From Thomasclavelia cocleata (GTDB taxonomy: Bacteria; Bacillota_I; Bacilli_A; Erysipelotrichales; Coprobacillaceae): DNA of 64,000 nucleotides. How positions within the stretch are numbered: position 1 is the stretch's first letter; every line of letters starts with the position of its first letter. A program made the translations under genes and the position numbers. A model generated the notes under the pieces. That model had not been told where the DNA came from. It was given only the letters and a program-made list of their open reading frames with translations, and did no database searches. Positions 1 to 5,716 of the stretch are shown one piece after another. The stretch lies in contig NZ_FOIN01000001.1 of NCBI RefSeq assembly GCF_900102365.1, positions 164,064 through 228,063 on the forward strand, written 5' to 3'.

Positions 1-192
1 GGATGTCCAATATTAAAAAAGGGAACTAGAGGTAATCTAACTAAATTACTTCAGGAAAAACTTGGTATTAAAGCAGATGGTATTTTTGGAGATAATACTA
101 AAAATGCAGTAATCAACTACCAAAAAAAACATAGTCTAACTCCTGATGGTATAGTTGGAACCAATACATGGAAAAAGTTATTAAATTTGTAA
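1..192 (+). CDS. Peptidoglycan-binding C-terminal domain, probably of a phage endolysin (5' end outside window)
   Basis: The window opens inside a reading frame that ends at the TAA at 190-192. The visible 63 residues form one PG_binding_1 repeat, with the signatures GIFGDNTKNAV and DGIVGTNTW that this fold uses to bind the cell wall. The catalytic domain lies outside the window, so amidase, lysozyme or peptidase cannot be told apart. The next gene starts one base after the stop. The following genes include a typical phage lysis-cassette protein, so I infer a prophage endolysin. A host spore-cortex or autolysin enzyme is the alternative. Confidence 0.75.
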   Translation, partial: GCPILKKGTRGNLTKLLQEKLGIKADGIFGDNTKNAVINYQKKHSLTPDGIVGTNTWKKLLNL

Positions 193-193
193 T

Positions 194-403
194 ATGAGAT
201 ATTTTACTAAAAATAAGATTATAGGAATGCTGATTATTTTAGTGGCATTCCTATTAATTTTATTATCTGATATATTGACTAGAAATAGAAATTTGGAAGC
301 CAAGATTAAAATCCAAGAGGACATTATAGAGATTAAGAATAATAAAATTAATGAATTAGAAACTGTCAAACAGAATATGGACGAGCAGTTTGGGATTTAT
401 TAA
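194..403 (+). CDS. Small membrane-anchored coiled-coil protein of the phage lysis cassette
   Basis: A 69-residue protein begins one base after the endolysin stop and has no clear ribosome binding site of its own, which suggests translational coupling. Residues 8-25 form one hydrophobic segment (IIGMLIILVAFLLILLSD). The rest is a charged, heptad-like helix ending in FGIY. This layout (one N-terminal anchor, external or cytoplasmic coil) occurs in small phage holin-like or accessory lysis proteins. I do not recognise a named family, so the holin role is inferred only from position. Confidence 0.6.
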   Translation: MRYFTKNKIIGMLIILVAFLLILLSDILTRNRNLEAKIKIQEDIIEIKNNKINELETVKQNMDEQFGIY

Positions 404-427
404 CCAAGTATGTTAAAGGAGAATTAT

Positions 428-613
428 ATGAAAGTAAAAATAGTTCGTGGAGCAAAAGATATTGACCATGATGCCTTAGAAAAGATAGGAGATTACGATG
501 ATGAATTTGAACTAATTGTAGAAGGCAAAGAATTTTCAAGAGTTAGCAATAGGAAAAGTGAATATTGGTTTAAGAATCAATTTCTTATCAAGCAAGATAA
601 TGTAAAAGATTAA
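428..613 (+). CDS. Small acidic hypothetical protein
   Basis: A 61-residue soluble protein (MKVKIVRGAKDIDHDALEKI...). The ATG at 428 is preferred over the upstream in-frame ATG at 410 because AAAGGAG at 415-421 sits at correct distance from 428, whereas 410 lies in front of that site. Composition is rich in Asp, Glu and Lys, with no membrane segment and no Cys. It sits between two phage-type genes on the same strand and is probably co-transcribed with them. I do not recognise a family. Confidence 0.6.
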   Translation: MKVKIVRGAKDIDHDALEKIGDYDDEFELIVEGKEFSRVSNRKSEYWFKNQFLIKQDNVKD

Positions 614-653
614 ACCATTATACAATTTGTAGTGAAAGGAATTATTTGAATAA

Positions 654-1028
654 ATGTTAAATTTTATTGAAGAAAACTTGCCAAGTATAATCGGATTTTT
701 AGGAGCTTTTGGTATAGTTGTTGAGGTATCTCCGATAAAATTGTATCCATTAAGATGGATTGGCAATTTAATCAACGCAGATATAAGAGAAAGATTGGAA
801 TATCATATAAAAGAATCAGATAAAAAAGAGATGAAGAATCTTCGCCACCAAATATTAACTGCCGCTGACGAATTAGAAAATGGAGCAGTGTTCTCTAAAG
901 AAAAATACGAGCATCTAATTGATGCAAATAAAGATTATCACAGTTTAATTGATAAATATGATTTTGATAATGGGTATTTGGATGCAAGGTTTGAATACAT
1001 AATGAAAAAATTTAAAGAACAGTACTAA
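654..1028 (+). CDS. Phage lysis-module protein with N-terminal anchor (holin-associated type)
   Basis: A 124-residue protein. Residues 8-28 (NLPSIIGFLGAFGIVVEVSP) form one membrane segment, followed by SPIKLYPLRWIGNLINADI and a charged helical domain ending in FEYIMKKFKEQY. The combination of a membrane segment, an E-x-[ST]-PIK motif, a W-[IL]-G-x-x-I-N motif and a C-terminal His/Glu-rich helix resembles a family I know from lysis ends of Clostridium and Enterococcus prophages, where its function is undefined. The spacing from GAAAGGA to the ATG is about 13 bases, longer than usual. It is the last gene before a strong terminator, consistent with the end of a late operon. Confidence 0.6.
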   Translation: MLNFIEENLPSIIGFLGAFGIVVEVSPIKLYPLRWIGNLINADIRERLEYHIKESDKKEMKNLRHQILTAADELENGAVFSKEKYEHLIDANKDYHSLIDKYDFDNGYLDARFEYIMKKFKEQY

Positions 1029-1030
1029 AA

Positions 1031-1109
1031 AAAAATAGGGCTGGGATACATTGGTAGATTATTACTTATTTAAAAGTAAATCTAATTAGTATATCCCAGC
1101 CCTATTTTT
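1031..1109. terminator. Bidirectional intrinsic terminator closing the phage operon
   Basis: An 18-base-pair perfect inverted repeat: AAAAATAGGGCTGGGATA at 1031-1048 pairs with 1092-1109, flanked by A- and T-runs so it can work on both strands. The 43-base loop contains a second imperfect stem (TAGATTATTACTT against AAGTAAATCTA). Confidence 0.9.
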
Positions 1110-1149
1110 TTGCATTTTAATAAAATTAAATAAAAAAACACTTTGTATA

Positions 1150-1404
1150 TTATACATTTTGTGTTAAACAAGAGATAATATAATCAAATAAAAAAATAAC
1201 TACCTCATATGTTTTGGAAGCTACGGGATAGTTATTTCTCTTAGTAAATCCAAGGTATAACCATTTATTGGCTGTTCCCTTAGCACCTATATTATAACCC
1301 ACGAACACTTTTAAACTAGCTAATTGAAAAATTTATGATTCAAACATTTTGACATTTAAATCTAATACTATCATAAGATTTTCAAGATTAGCTCTATCCA
1401 AATA
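1150..1404 (-). pseudogene. Decayed gene, C-terminal remnant with in-frame stop
   Basis: The minus strand reads as protein-like sequence for 85 codons, interrupted by one stop (TAA at 1335-1333), with no start codon. The downstream 60 residues contain VFVGYNIGAKG, NKWLYLGFT, YPVASKTYEVV and a final CLTQNV. Composition and codon use look like a real protein rather than noise. I do not recognise the family. Because the frame is closed upstream at 1407-1405 and internally broken, I call it a remnant of a gene that once ran away from the prophage end. Confidence 0.55.
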
Positions 1405-1582
1405 TTATTTTTTCAAAACCACAAAACTAATTTTTAAACATGCATTTTATTACACTGTATCTTTTTGTTGAAAATGTTCAATTAACAAGCGTTATATATG
1501 ATATTTGCGTAAAACTTTTTTGGGTTGTAAAGACATTTTTAATATATTATAAACAATCATTTTTTTCATCTTCTATTATCCG

Positions 1583-1677
1583 CCTATAAAATACTTTATC
1601 TTTTTAATTTTTTATGATAATATTCTTATACATAGTCGAGTCCTCTCTAAATATCATCTACGACTATGTTTTTTTAT
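1583..1677 (+). ncRNA. Candidate small structured RNA / hairpin element, copy 1
   Basis: A 95-base segment begins CCTATAAAA, runs through TTTTTATGATAATAT and ends in a 9-bp stem (ACATAGTCG 1630-1638, CGACTATGT 1661-1669), a 22-base loop and a T-run. A diverged second copy lies at 51943-52037. The stem differs at three positions, each with its paired base also changed, and both loops are 22 bases with GTCCTCTCT conserved. TATGATAAT just upstream could be a -10 box. The 3' end is formally an intrinsic terminator. No gene on the plus strand precedes it that it would obviously terminate. Confidence 0.6.
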
Positions 1678-1699
1678 TTATATTTAATTCATATTTTTA

Positions 1700-1728
1700 T
1701 TTACATAACTATATTTATTTGCTATAAT
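1700..1728 (+). promoter_or_regulatory. SigA-type promoter reading into the CRISPR-like array
   Basis: TTTACA (1700-1705), a 17-base spacer and TATAAT (1723-1728) form a near-perfect vegetative promoter. The expected start point near 1735 coincides with the first base of repeat 1. Confidence 0.8.
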
Positions 1729-1734
1729 ATTAAT

Positions 1735-1884
1735 AGTTAATAGCAACACGAGGTGTATTGAAATTTAGATATAATTTTATATCTTTATTTTAATAATTTA
1801 ATATCAACACATGGTGTATTGAAATTTTATTATTACCTCGATCGATAGCTATAACTTTAATATCAACACAAGGTGTATTGAAAA
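1735..1884 (+). CRISPR. CRISPR-like mini-array A: three repeats, two spacers
   Basis: Three 30-base repeats (1735-1764, 1796-1825, 1855-1884) share TTAATA-CAACAC-GGTGTATTGAAA and end in ATTGAAAT or ATTGAAAA, the 3' handle style of type I-B and III repeats. Each repeat can fold through ACAC/GTGT. The spacers are 31 and 29 bases. The first can fold on itself (AGATATA/TATATCT). The second begins TTTATTATTACCTCGAT, which recurs in the array at 60740-60832. No cas gene is visible. The repeats differ from each other at several positions, unlike a young adaptive array, so this may be a relic or a regulatory crRNA-like gene. Confidence 0.65.
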
Positions 1885-1909
1885 AGAACTTTAAATTAAG
1901 TTCTTTTTC
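1881..1909 (+). terminator. Terminator or attenuator between array A and the zinc-ribbon gene
   Basis: AAAAAGAACTT (1881-1891) pairs perfectly with AAGTTCTTTTT (1899-1909) around a 7-base loop and ends in a T-rich run. The stem begins within the last four bases of the third repeat. No other promoter is obvious before the ribosome binding site of the next gene, so it may work as an attenuator for that gene. Confidence 0.7.
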
Positions 1910-1936
1910 TTTATGTATATTAAAGGAGAGTTTATC

Positions 1937-2263
1937 ATGCAAAAAAAATGCATAGTTTGTGGAAAGATTTTTAATTCCAAAAATGGTGTTATTACTTGCT
2001 CACACGAATGTTATTTAGTAAGAAAAAGAGAACATTATGCTAGAGGAAATTTTACTCGATACAGTGGACAGAAAAAAACAAAAAAATGTCCTGTATGTAA
2101 AAAAATTTTTTATATTGAAAAAAAACATCTTATATATTGTTCTGTAGAATGTAGAGAAATAGCAACTAAAGAAAAAAAGAAAAAATATTTTAAAAATTAT
2201 TACGAAGATAACAAAGGTAAAATAATAGAGCGAGTCAAGCGTAATAATAAAAAGACAATCTAA
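1937..2263 (+). CDS. Small basic protein with two zinc ribbons
   Basis: A 108-residue protein. The ATG at 1937 is chosen over 1913 because AAAGGAG lies just before it. Two copies of a C-x2-C ... C-x3-C module are visible: CIVCGKIF to CSHEC (about residues 4-24) and CPVCKKIF to CSVEC (about 50-71). The C-terminal third is almost entirely Lys, Arg and Asn. Such duplicated ribbons occur in small phage and mobile-element proteins that bind nucleic acid; the function is unknown. It lies immediately downstream of array A and its terminator on the same strand, so its expression may depend on read-through from the array promoter. Confidence 0.7.
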   Translation: MQKKCIVCGKIFNSKNGVITCSHECYLVRKREHYARGNFTRYSGQKKTKKCPVCKKIFYIEKKHLIYCSVECREIATKEKKKKYFKNYYEDNKGKIIERVKRNNKKTI

Positions 2264-2293
2264 ATTAGCGATCATCCTTTTATTTATCTTAAT

Positions 2294-2881
2294 TTAGTCA
2301 ATTTTATATTTAATACCAAAAGAAATTATCAACCTATTGTTATGATACACCTTTAAAGGATATGTTTGCTCTGCTTTATCAGTCAACCCTGAACCAACTA
2401 AAATTGTTTCAAATCTTTTTTTCATTCTTTCAGCCATTCTCATATATAAGTATTTTTTTTCATACTCTGCAAATTTTTCATCTTTTTTAAATGATTTGTG
2501 TAATTCTTCATACAAATCATCAGACGATTTTTCATCATAACTATCACTGTCTTCATCGAAGAAAGGAAAAGCTTTGCAAATGTAGTCAAAAATATAATCT
2601 TTAACACTATCATATTTTTGAAAATGTTCGAAATCATCACTATCTATTAAAATACGCTCGTCTTCATTGGCATATCCTTCACCTATTCTAATAACCCCTC
2701 CACGAAAATCTCCCCATGCATTAAATTCTAATCCAGCAAACACAGAAAGATTTGTGTTGCATTTTTCTTTAAACAAAATAATAGCTTCTATTAAATCTTT
2801 AAAATTTTGTGGTGTATTTTTTATTGTACTTTCTAAATAATTAAATATATTTTCTTTCAATTCTTTTACAGTTAGCTCCAT
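2294..2881 (-). CDS. Hypothetical protein, accessory island
   Basis: A 195-residue soluble acidic protein (MELTVKELKENIFNYLESTI...) with no signal peptide, no membrane segment and no catalytic motif that I can recognise. The middle is Asp/Glu-rich (FFDEDSDSYDEKSSDD). AAAGGAG precedes its ATG, which lies one base after the stop of the upstream gene, so the two form a tight operon. It converges on the zinc-ribbon gene. It could be a phage or island accessory protein of any kind; no function is proposed. Confidence 0.7.
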   Translation of the reverse strand: MELTVKELKENIFNYLESTIKNTPQNFKDLIEAIILFKEKCNTNLSVFAGLEFNAWGDFRGGVIRIGEGYANEDERILIDSDDFEHFQKYDSVKDYIFDYICKAFPFFDEDSDSYDEKSSDDLYEELHKSFKKDEKFAEYEKKYLYMRMAERMKKRFETILVGSGLTDKAEQTYPLKVYHNNRLIISFGIKYKID

Positions 2882-2882
2882 A

Positions 2883-3317
2883 TCATTTCTCCTTTATTTT
2901 TTCATTTAACATTTTTATAATATTATCAATATCCATTCCATCTCTTACAAGACTAACTAAATAATCAATCGAGCTATCAAAATCACTAGGTCTTTTTATT
3001 TTATTAAGAGCGAACCGTTCTGCCATTGCCTCATATCCACATTTTAACAACACTCTATTATTTATGTAAAACCTAGCTTCTTTAATGTTTTCTAACATAT
3101 AATTAATTACTACCAAGTTAACGATTATGGGTGTTAATCTTTTTTTGTCAAATTTGTAGGCTACAAATTCATTTACTAACTCAACATAAGTTTTTCTTAT
3201 GTCATTAGCCCATAAAATTTGTTTTTCACTTCCTTCCAATATTGGAAGTTTTTTTATTATTTCACAATATTTATTTTTTACTTCTTCAGCTCTATTTATT
3301 CTTTCTTCTAGATTCAT
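2883..3317 (-). CDS. Conserved hypothetical protein with GSEKQI-x-WA motif
   Basis: A 144-residue protein. Residues 27-40 (EGSEKQILWANDIR) match a motif I associate with a family of uncharacterised proteins on Firmicute prophages and integrative elements, where GSEKQI-x-WA precedes a helical domain. The rest is helical and charged, ending in KEK. The start is preceded by a run of six G that can serve as ribosome binding site. It is the first gene of a two-gene operon, and its promoter region carries five GTAC-core boxes. Confidence 0.7.
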   Translation of the reverse strand: MNLEERINRAEEVKNKYCEIIKKLPILEGSEKQILWANDIRKTYVELVNEFVAYKFDKKRLTPIIVNLVVINYMLENIKEARFYINNRVLLKCGYEAMAERFALNKIKRPSDFDSSIDYLVSLVRDGMDIDNIIKMLNEKIKEK

Positions 3318-3347
3318 TTCTTTATCCCCCCATGAACATTTTTGTTT

Positions 3348-3432
3348 GTACTTTAATTATATAGTACTACATTATAGTTCAACAATTCCAAGTATTACTG
3401 GATTCTACATGTACTATCTGTACCTTGTACTA
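3348..3432. promoter_or_regulatory. Cluster of five GTAC-core boxes upstream of the minus-strand operon
   Basis: GTACTT (3348), GTACTA (3364, 3411, 3427) and GTACCT (3420) lie within 85 bases, in front of the gene starting at 3317. This density is well above what such an AT-rich stretch should give by chance, but I did not test it statistically. They resemble the GTACCA boxes at 4802-4850. Confidence 0.4.
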
Positions 3433-3453
3433 CATTTAAATTTAAATACTAAA

Positions 3454-3741
3454 TTATTTTAGCATAAATTCTCTTTTATACTCTCTAAACGATTCCATCA
3501 GTGTGTTGAATTCCAAGGTAGAAATATCAACATCTTGTACTATTTTGTCTATTACTTCTTTATTATTCAGCATTATTTCTTCAATATATTTATTAGCTGC
3601 TTTATTACCTTTGGAAATAACCATCATATAATCATAAATCTGCTTGTACATATCATCATTCATAAACATAATCCAATTATGACAATTTGTAATATCTATT
3701 ATGTTAATTATATTTCTTGCTATCAATTCTCTATCTTTCAT
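3454..3741 (-). CDS. Small hypothetical protein
   Basis: A 95-residue protein starting at the ATG at 3741; AGGTG lies about six bases upstream, and an in-frame GTG at 3750 is the less likely alternative. It is helical, Met- and Ile-rich (WIMFMNDDMYKQIYDYMMVI), with no signal peptide and no recognised domain. It lies between the GTAC-box region and a DUF2513-like gene on the same strand, and is probably part of the same mobile island. Confidence 0.6.
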   Translation of the reverse strand: MKDRELIARNIINIIDITNCHNWIMFMNDDMYKQIYDYMMVISKGNKAANKYIEEIMLNNKEVIDKIVQDVDISTLEFNTLMESFREYKREFMLK

Positions 3742-3824
3742 TTTTATCACCTGCTATTATATAATAAAAATAGTATTCACTTTACTAGTGTTATAATTAT
3801 CATCATGTTGTAAATGATATTTTT

Positions 3825-4223
3825 TTACAACCCTAGTTTTTGTTGCAGTATTTTTAATGCTATCGCTTTAACTATATCAAGTGTCACACTTGAGCTAATA
3901 TCGTTTATTTTATCCATAACCATACTAAACACTTTTTGACTTCTAATTGTATCTAAAAACTGATGTCCCTCAAAAGTCAACTCAGTAATATATGATGTAC
4001 TAACCAAACCGCCTCTTGAAAACTTTAATACACCTACTATATAATTTGCATCTATCAATTTTTTTAATGTGTATATTAAATCATTTTTATTAAAATGTTT
4101 TAAATATGAACAGTTTAATAAATCTTGTATATGTATGTAATTAAACACACCTTGGTCATTTACAAAAGATAATTTTTCAATAGCCAATAAAACGTTTCGT
4201 ATATTTTCAACTTTTAATTCCAT
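3825..4223 (-). CDS. DUF2513-like protein
   Basis: A 132-residue protein with a winged-helix look: an N-terminal segment ENIRNVLLAIEKL, a central YTLKKLIDANYIVG and then ELTFEGHQFLDTIR, followed by a C-terminal amphipathic helix (DIVKAIALKILQQ). The order 'helix, L-I-x-A/S-x-Y/F-I, L-T-x-x-G-H-x-F-L-x-x-I-R' is the pattern of DUF2513, a family common in phage and island accessory regions and probably DNA-binding; no biochemical function is established. GAGGGATGATAA precedes the ATG. Confidence 0.7.
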   Translation of the reverse strand: MELKVENIRNVLLAIEKLSFVNDQGVFNYIHIQDLLNCSYLKHFNKNDLIYTLKKLIDANYIVGVLKFSRGGLVSTSYITELTFEGHQFLDTIRSQKVFSMVMDKINDISSSVTLDIVKAIALKILQQKLGL

Positions 4224-4358
4224 TTATCATCCCTCTGAGTAATAATATCAAAAAAAATCAAACACTCTTCTTTCGCAAAATAATTTATATATAATTCCTA
4301 TTTGTTGGGCTAGATTTTTTTTATGTCCAAAATGTATCTTGGGCATAACATAGTAAAA

Positions 4359-4382
4359 AGGAACAGCTTTTAACTGTTTCCT
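4359..4382 (-). terminator. Terminator-like hairpin, minus strand
   Basis: On the minus strand AGGAAACAG and CTGTTCCT pair with one bulged A, followed by TTTTTAC. It lies about 100 bases downstream of the short peptide frame at 4479-4523 and could end that transcript. Confidence 0.5.
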
Positions 4383-4478
4383 AACAATTTATTTAGGATA
4401 AAACTATAATATTTAAAGGTATATTTTTATGAATTTTAAAAACCTAAAAATTGACTCCTATTGTAAAGCAGTAATACC

Positions 4479-4523
4479 TCAATTAGCACTTTCTTTTTGT
4501 TTAACTAATAACACTTTTCCCAT
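4479..4523 (-). CDS. Possible 14-residue peptide gene (MGKVLLVKQKESAN)
   Basis: A very short minus-strand frame encodes MGKVLLVKQKESAN. It is preceded by AGGAGGGGGG five bases before the ATG, one of the strongest ribosome binding sites in the window, and by TATAAT about 25 bases upstream. No good -35 box is seen. It has no signal peptide. It could be a signalling or leader peptide, or the 5' stump of a lost gene. The strong initiation signals are what is seen; any function is speculation. Confidence 0.4.
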   Translation of the reverse strand: MGKVLLVKQKESAN

Positions 4524-4801
4524 ATAATCCCCCCTCCTACAATGTATTATAATCTAAACAATTTGTTCCACATTCGTCTTGTAAATAAAATATATTCACA
4601 TATAATTCGTGCTACTTTACTAAATCCTAACACATTTTCATATACATGTCATTAAAATAGTACAAAATTTAGTTTTTTTATTCAAGATTTGTTACAATAT
4701 CTTAGATACATCTTATTATTTTTTATAAAAAAAAGAACATTTAAATATTCTTAATATTTCACTTATCCAATTAAATTCGTAGAAGAGTTCTTTCTTTTTC
4801 C

Positions 4802-4850
4802 GTACCACTCTGTACCAATTTTTTTTGAGTTCTGTACCATTTCTGTACCA
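4802..4850. repeat. Four phased GTACCA boxes (operator or iteron-like)
   Basis: GTACCA starts at 4802, 4812, 4834 and 4845. The intervals of 10, 22 and 11 place all four on one face of the helix. The second and fourth are followed by ATTT. They sit 120-160 bases upstream of a strong ribosome binding site and ATG at 4965. Confidence 0.6.
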
Positions 4851-4964
4851 ATTTGTTAAAAATTTATAAGAAATTATAAGAAATTTTGTATTTTTTTACA
4901 GTGTTATAAAACTATATAACATTAAAAAATGGCTTTATATCAACGTTTTCAGGAGGTTGTAAAC

Positions 4965-5021
4965 ATGTTTGAACTTCACTACGCAGGAGCAATACCACGC
5001 CACAATGAAACTGTAACATAA
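4965..5021 (+). pseudogene. Severed gene start fused into ssb DNA
   Basis: AGGAGGT at 4951-4957 and ATG at 4965 form an excellent initiation site, but the frame encodes only 18 residues. The first few (MFELHYA) are followed by antisense ssb sequence and a stop. The structure implies that a real gene beginning here lost its body at the junction near 4980-4990. What the gene encoded cannot be said. Confidence 0.5.
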
Positions 5022-5161
5022 TCACTCTCATAAGCACCTAAACCATTTTTAAATCCTTGTTCGACTTGAAGTGTAGCATTAGCTACTTTAACACCTCCTT
5101 TTGTCGTCTTCATTATTGGAATATCTATAAGACGGCCTACTAACATTACTTGATTCAACAT
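4979..5161 (-). pseudogene. ssb: Single-stranded DNA-binding protein, 3'-truncated
   Basis: The minus strand encodes MLNQVMLVGRLIDIPIMKTT..., the N-terminal strand of the SSB OB fold, continuing to DYVTVSLWRGIA and then stopping after two foreign residues. A full SSB is about 110-180 residues; only 60 remain. The start at 5161 is set by AAAGGAGGGG upstream, so the in-frame extension to 5224 is not used. Missing are the last OB strands and the acidic C-terminal tip that recruits partners. The break coincides with the start of a different gene on the other strand, so it is a recombination junction rather than a point mutation. Confidence 0.8.
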
Positions 5162-5365
5162 CTTAATCCCCTCCTTTGCAGAAGCAATTATAGACATAAA
5201 AATATTTTTTTGCAAGCTCACCATTTTTACCTTTATTTCTTAAAAAAATTAAAATTAGTCACAGATGACTACTATTTTCTCACTTTTGTTTAAATATCAA
5301 CCAAATATGATAAAATAGTCCAATCATGTCTATTGAAAAATGGCGAAAAAAAGTGACCAGTACAC

Positions 5366-5391
5366 AAAAAAAGAAGTCATTTTAGACTTCT
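5366..5391 (-). terminator. acpS terminator overlapping its stop codon
   Basis: On the minus strand AGAAGTC and GACTTCT pair (5391-5385 with 5378-5372) around a loop that holds the acpS stop codon, followed by seven T. Confidence 0.85.
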
Positions 5392-5714
5392 ATAATCACA
5401 TATGCAACTGCATAATTATTTTCATGAGCTAAAGAAATAAATGATTTAGAATAATTAAGATATGGTTTACCATTAATATCATTTAATATTTCTATATCTT
5501 GAAATGAATTTAACCCTTTTTCAATTCCAATCGCCTTAAAAAAAGCTTCTTTTCCAGCAAAACGCCCACCTAAAAATTCTTTTTTTTGTTTAAAAGTTTT
5601 TTTATTTTTATAAATTTCAAACTCTTTAGCAGTTAAAATTTTTAACGCTAAGCTATCATTATTAATATCTAAACGACTTAAATCTACAATATCACAACCA
5701 ATACCTTTAATCAT
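5382..5714 (-). CDS. acpS: Holo-[acyl-carrier-protein] synthase
   Basis: A 110-residue phosphopantetheinyl transferase that moves the 4'-phosphopantetheine of CoA to a serine of acyl carrier protein in fatty acid synthesis. Motifs seen: GIGCDIVDLSRL at residues 4-15 (metal-binding Asp) and GRFAGKEAFFKAIG around 50-63 (catalytic Glu and Lys). Length is slightly below the usual 115-125. AAGGATT precedes the ATG. It is the last gene of a cluster read leftward (trmB, ytpP, ytpR, an acidic protein, acpS) and ends in its own terminator. Confidence 0.95.
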   Translation of the reverse strand: MIKGIGCDIVDLSRLDINNDSLALKILTAKEFEIYKNKKTFKQKKEFLGGRFAGKEAFFKAIGIEKGLNSFQDIEILNDINGKPYLNYSKSFISLAHENNYAVAYVIIEV

Positions 5715-5716
5715 TT

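Larger units (their letters stand above)
4224..4964. other. Gene-poor stretch in the accessory island
   Basis: About 740 bases with no long reading frame. It contains a minus-strand terminator-like hairpin (4359-4382), a possible 14-residue peptide gene (4479-4523), an 8-bp hairpin around 4324-4347, phased GTACCA boxes (4802-4850) and a short tandem TTATAAGAAA repeat around 4864-4884. It is extremely AT-rich towards the right end. Confidence 0.6.

Noticed and set aside
1198-1240. AAATAACTA / TAGTTATTT hairpin with T-run on the minus strand
   Set aside because: It falls inside the decayed reading frame at 1150-1404, where both arms are ordinary codons, and no transcript is known to end there.
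1735-1884. Array A as simple tandem repeats of one 60-base unit
   Set aside because: Only the 30-base halves are conserved; the intervening 29-31 bases differ between units, which is the repeat-spacer pattern.
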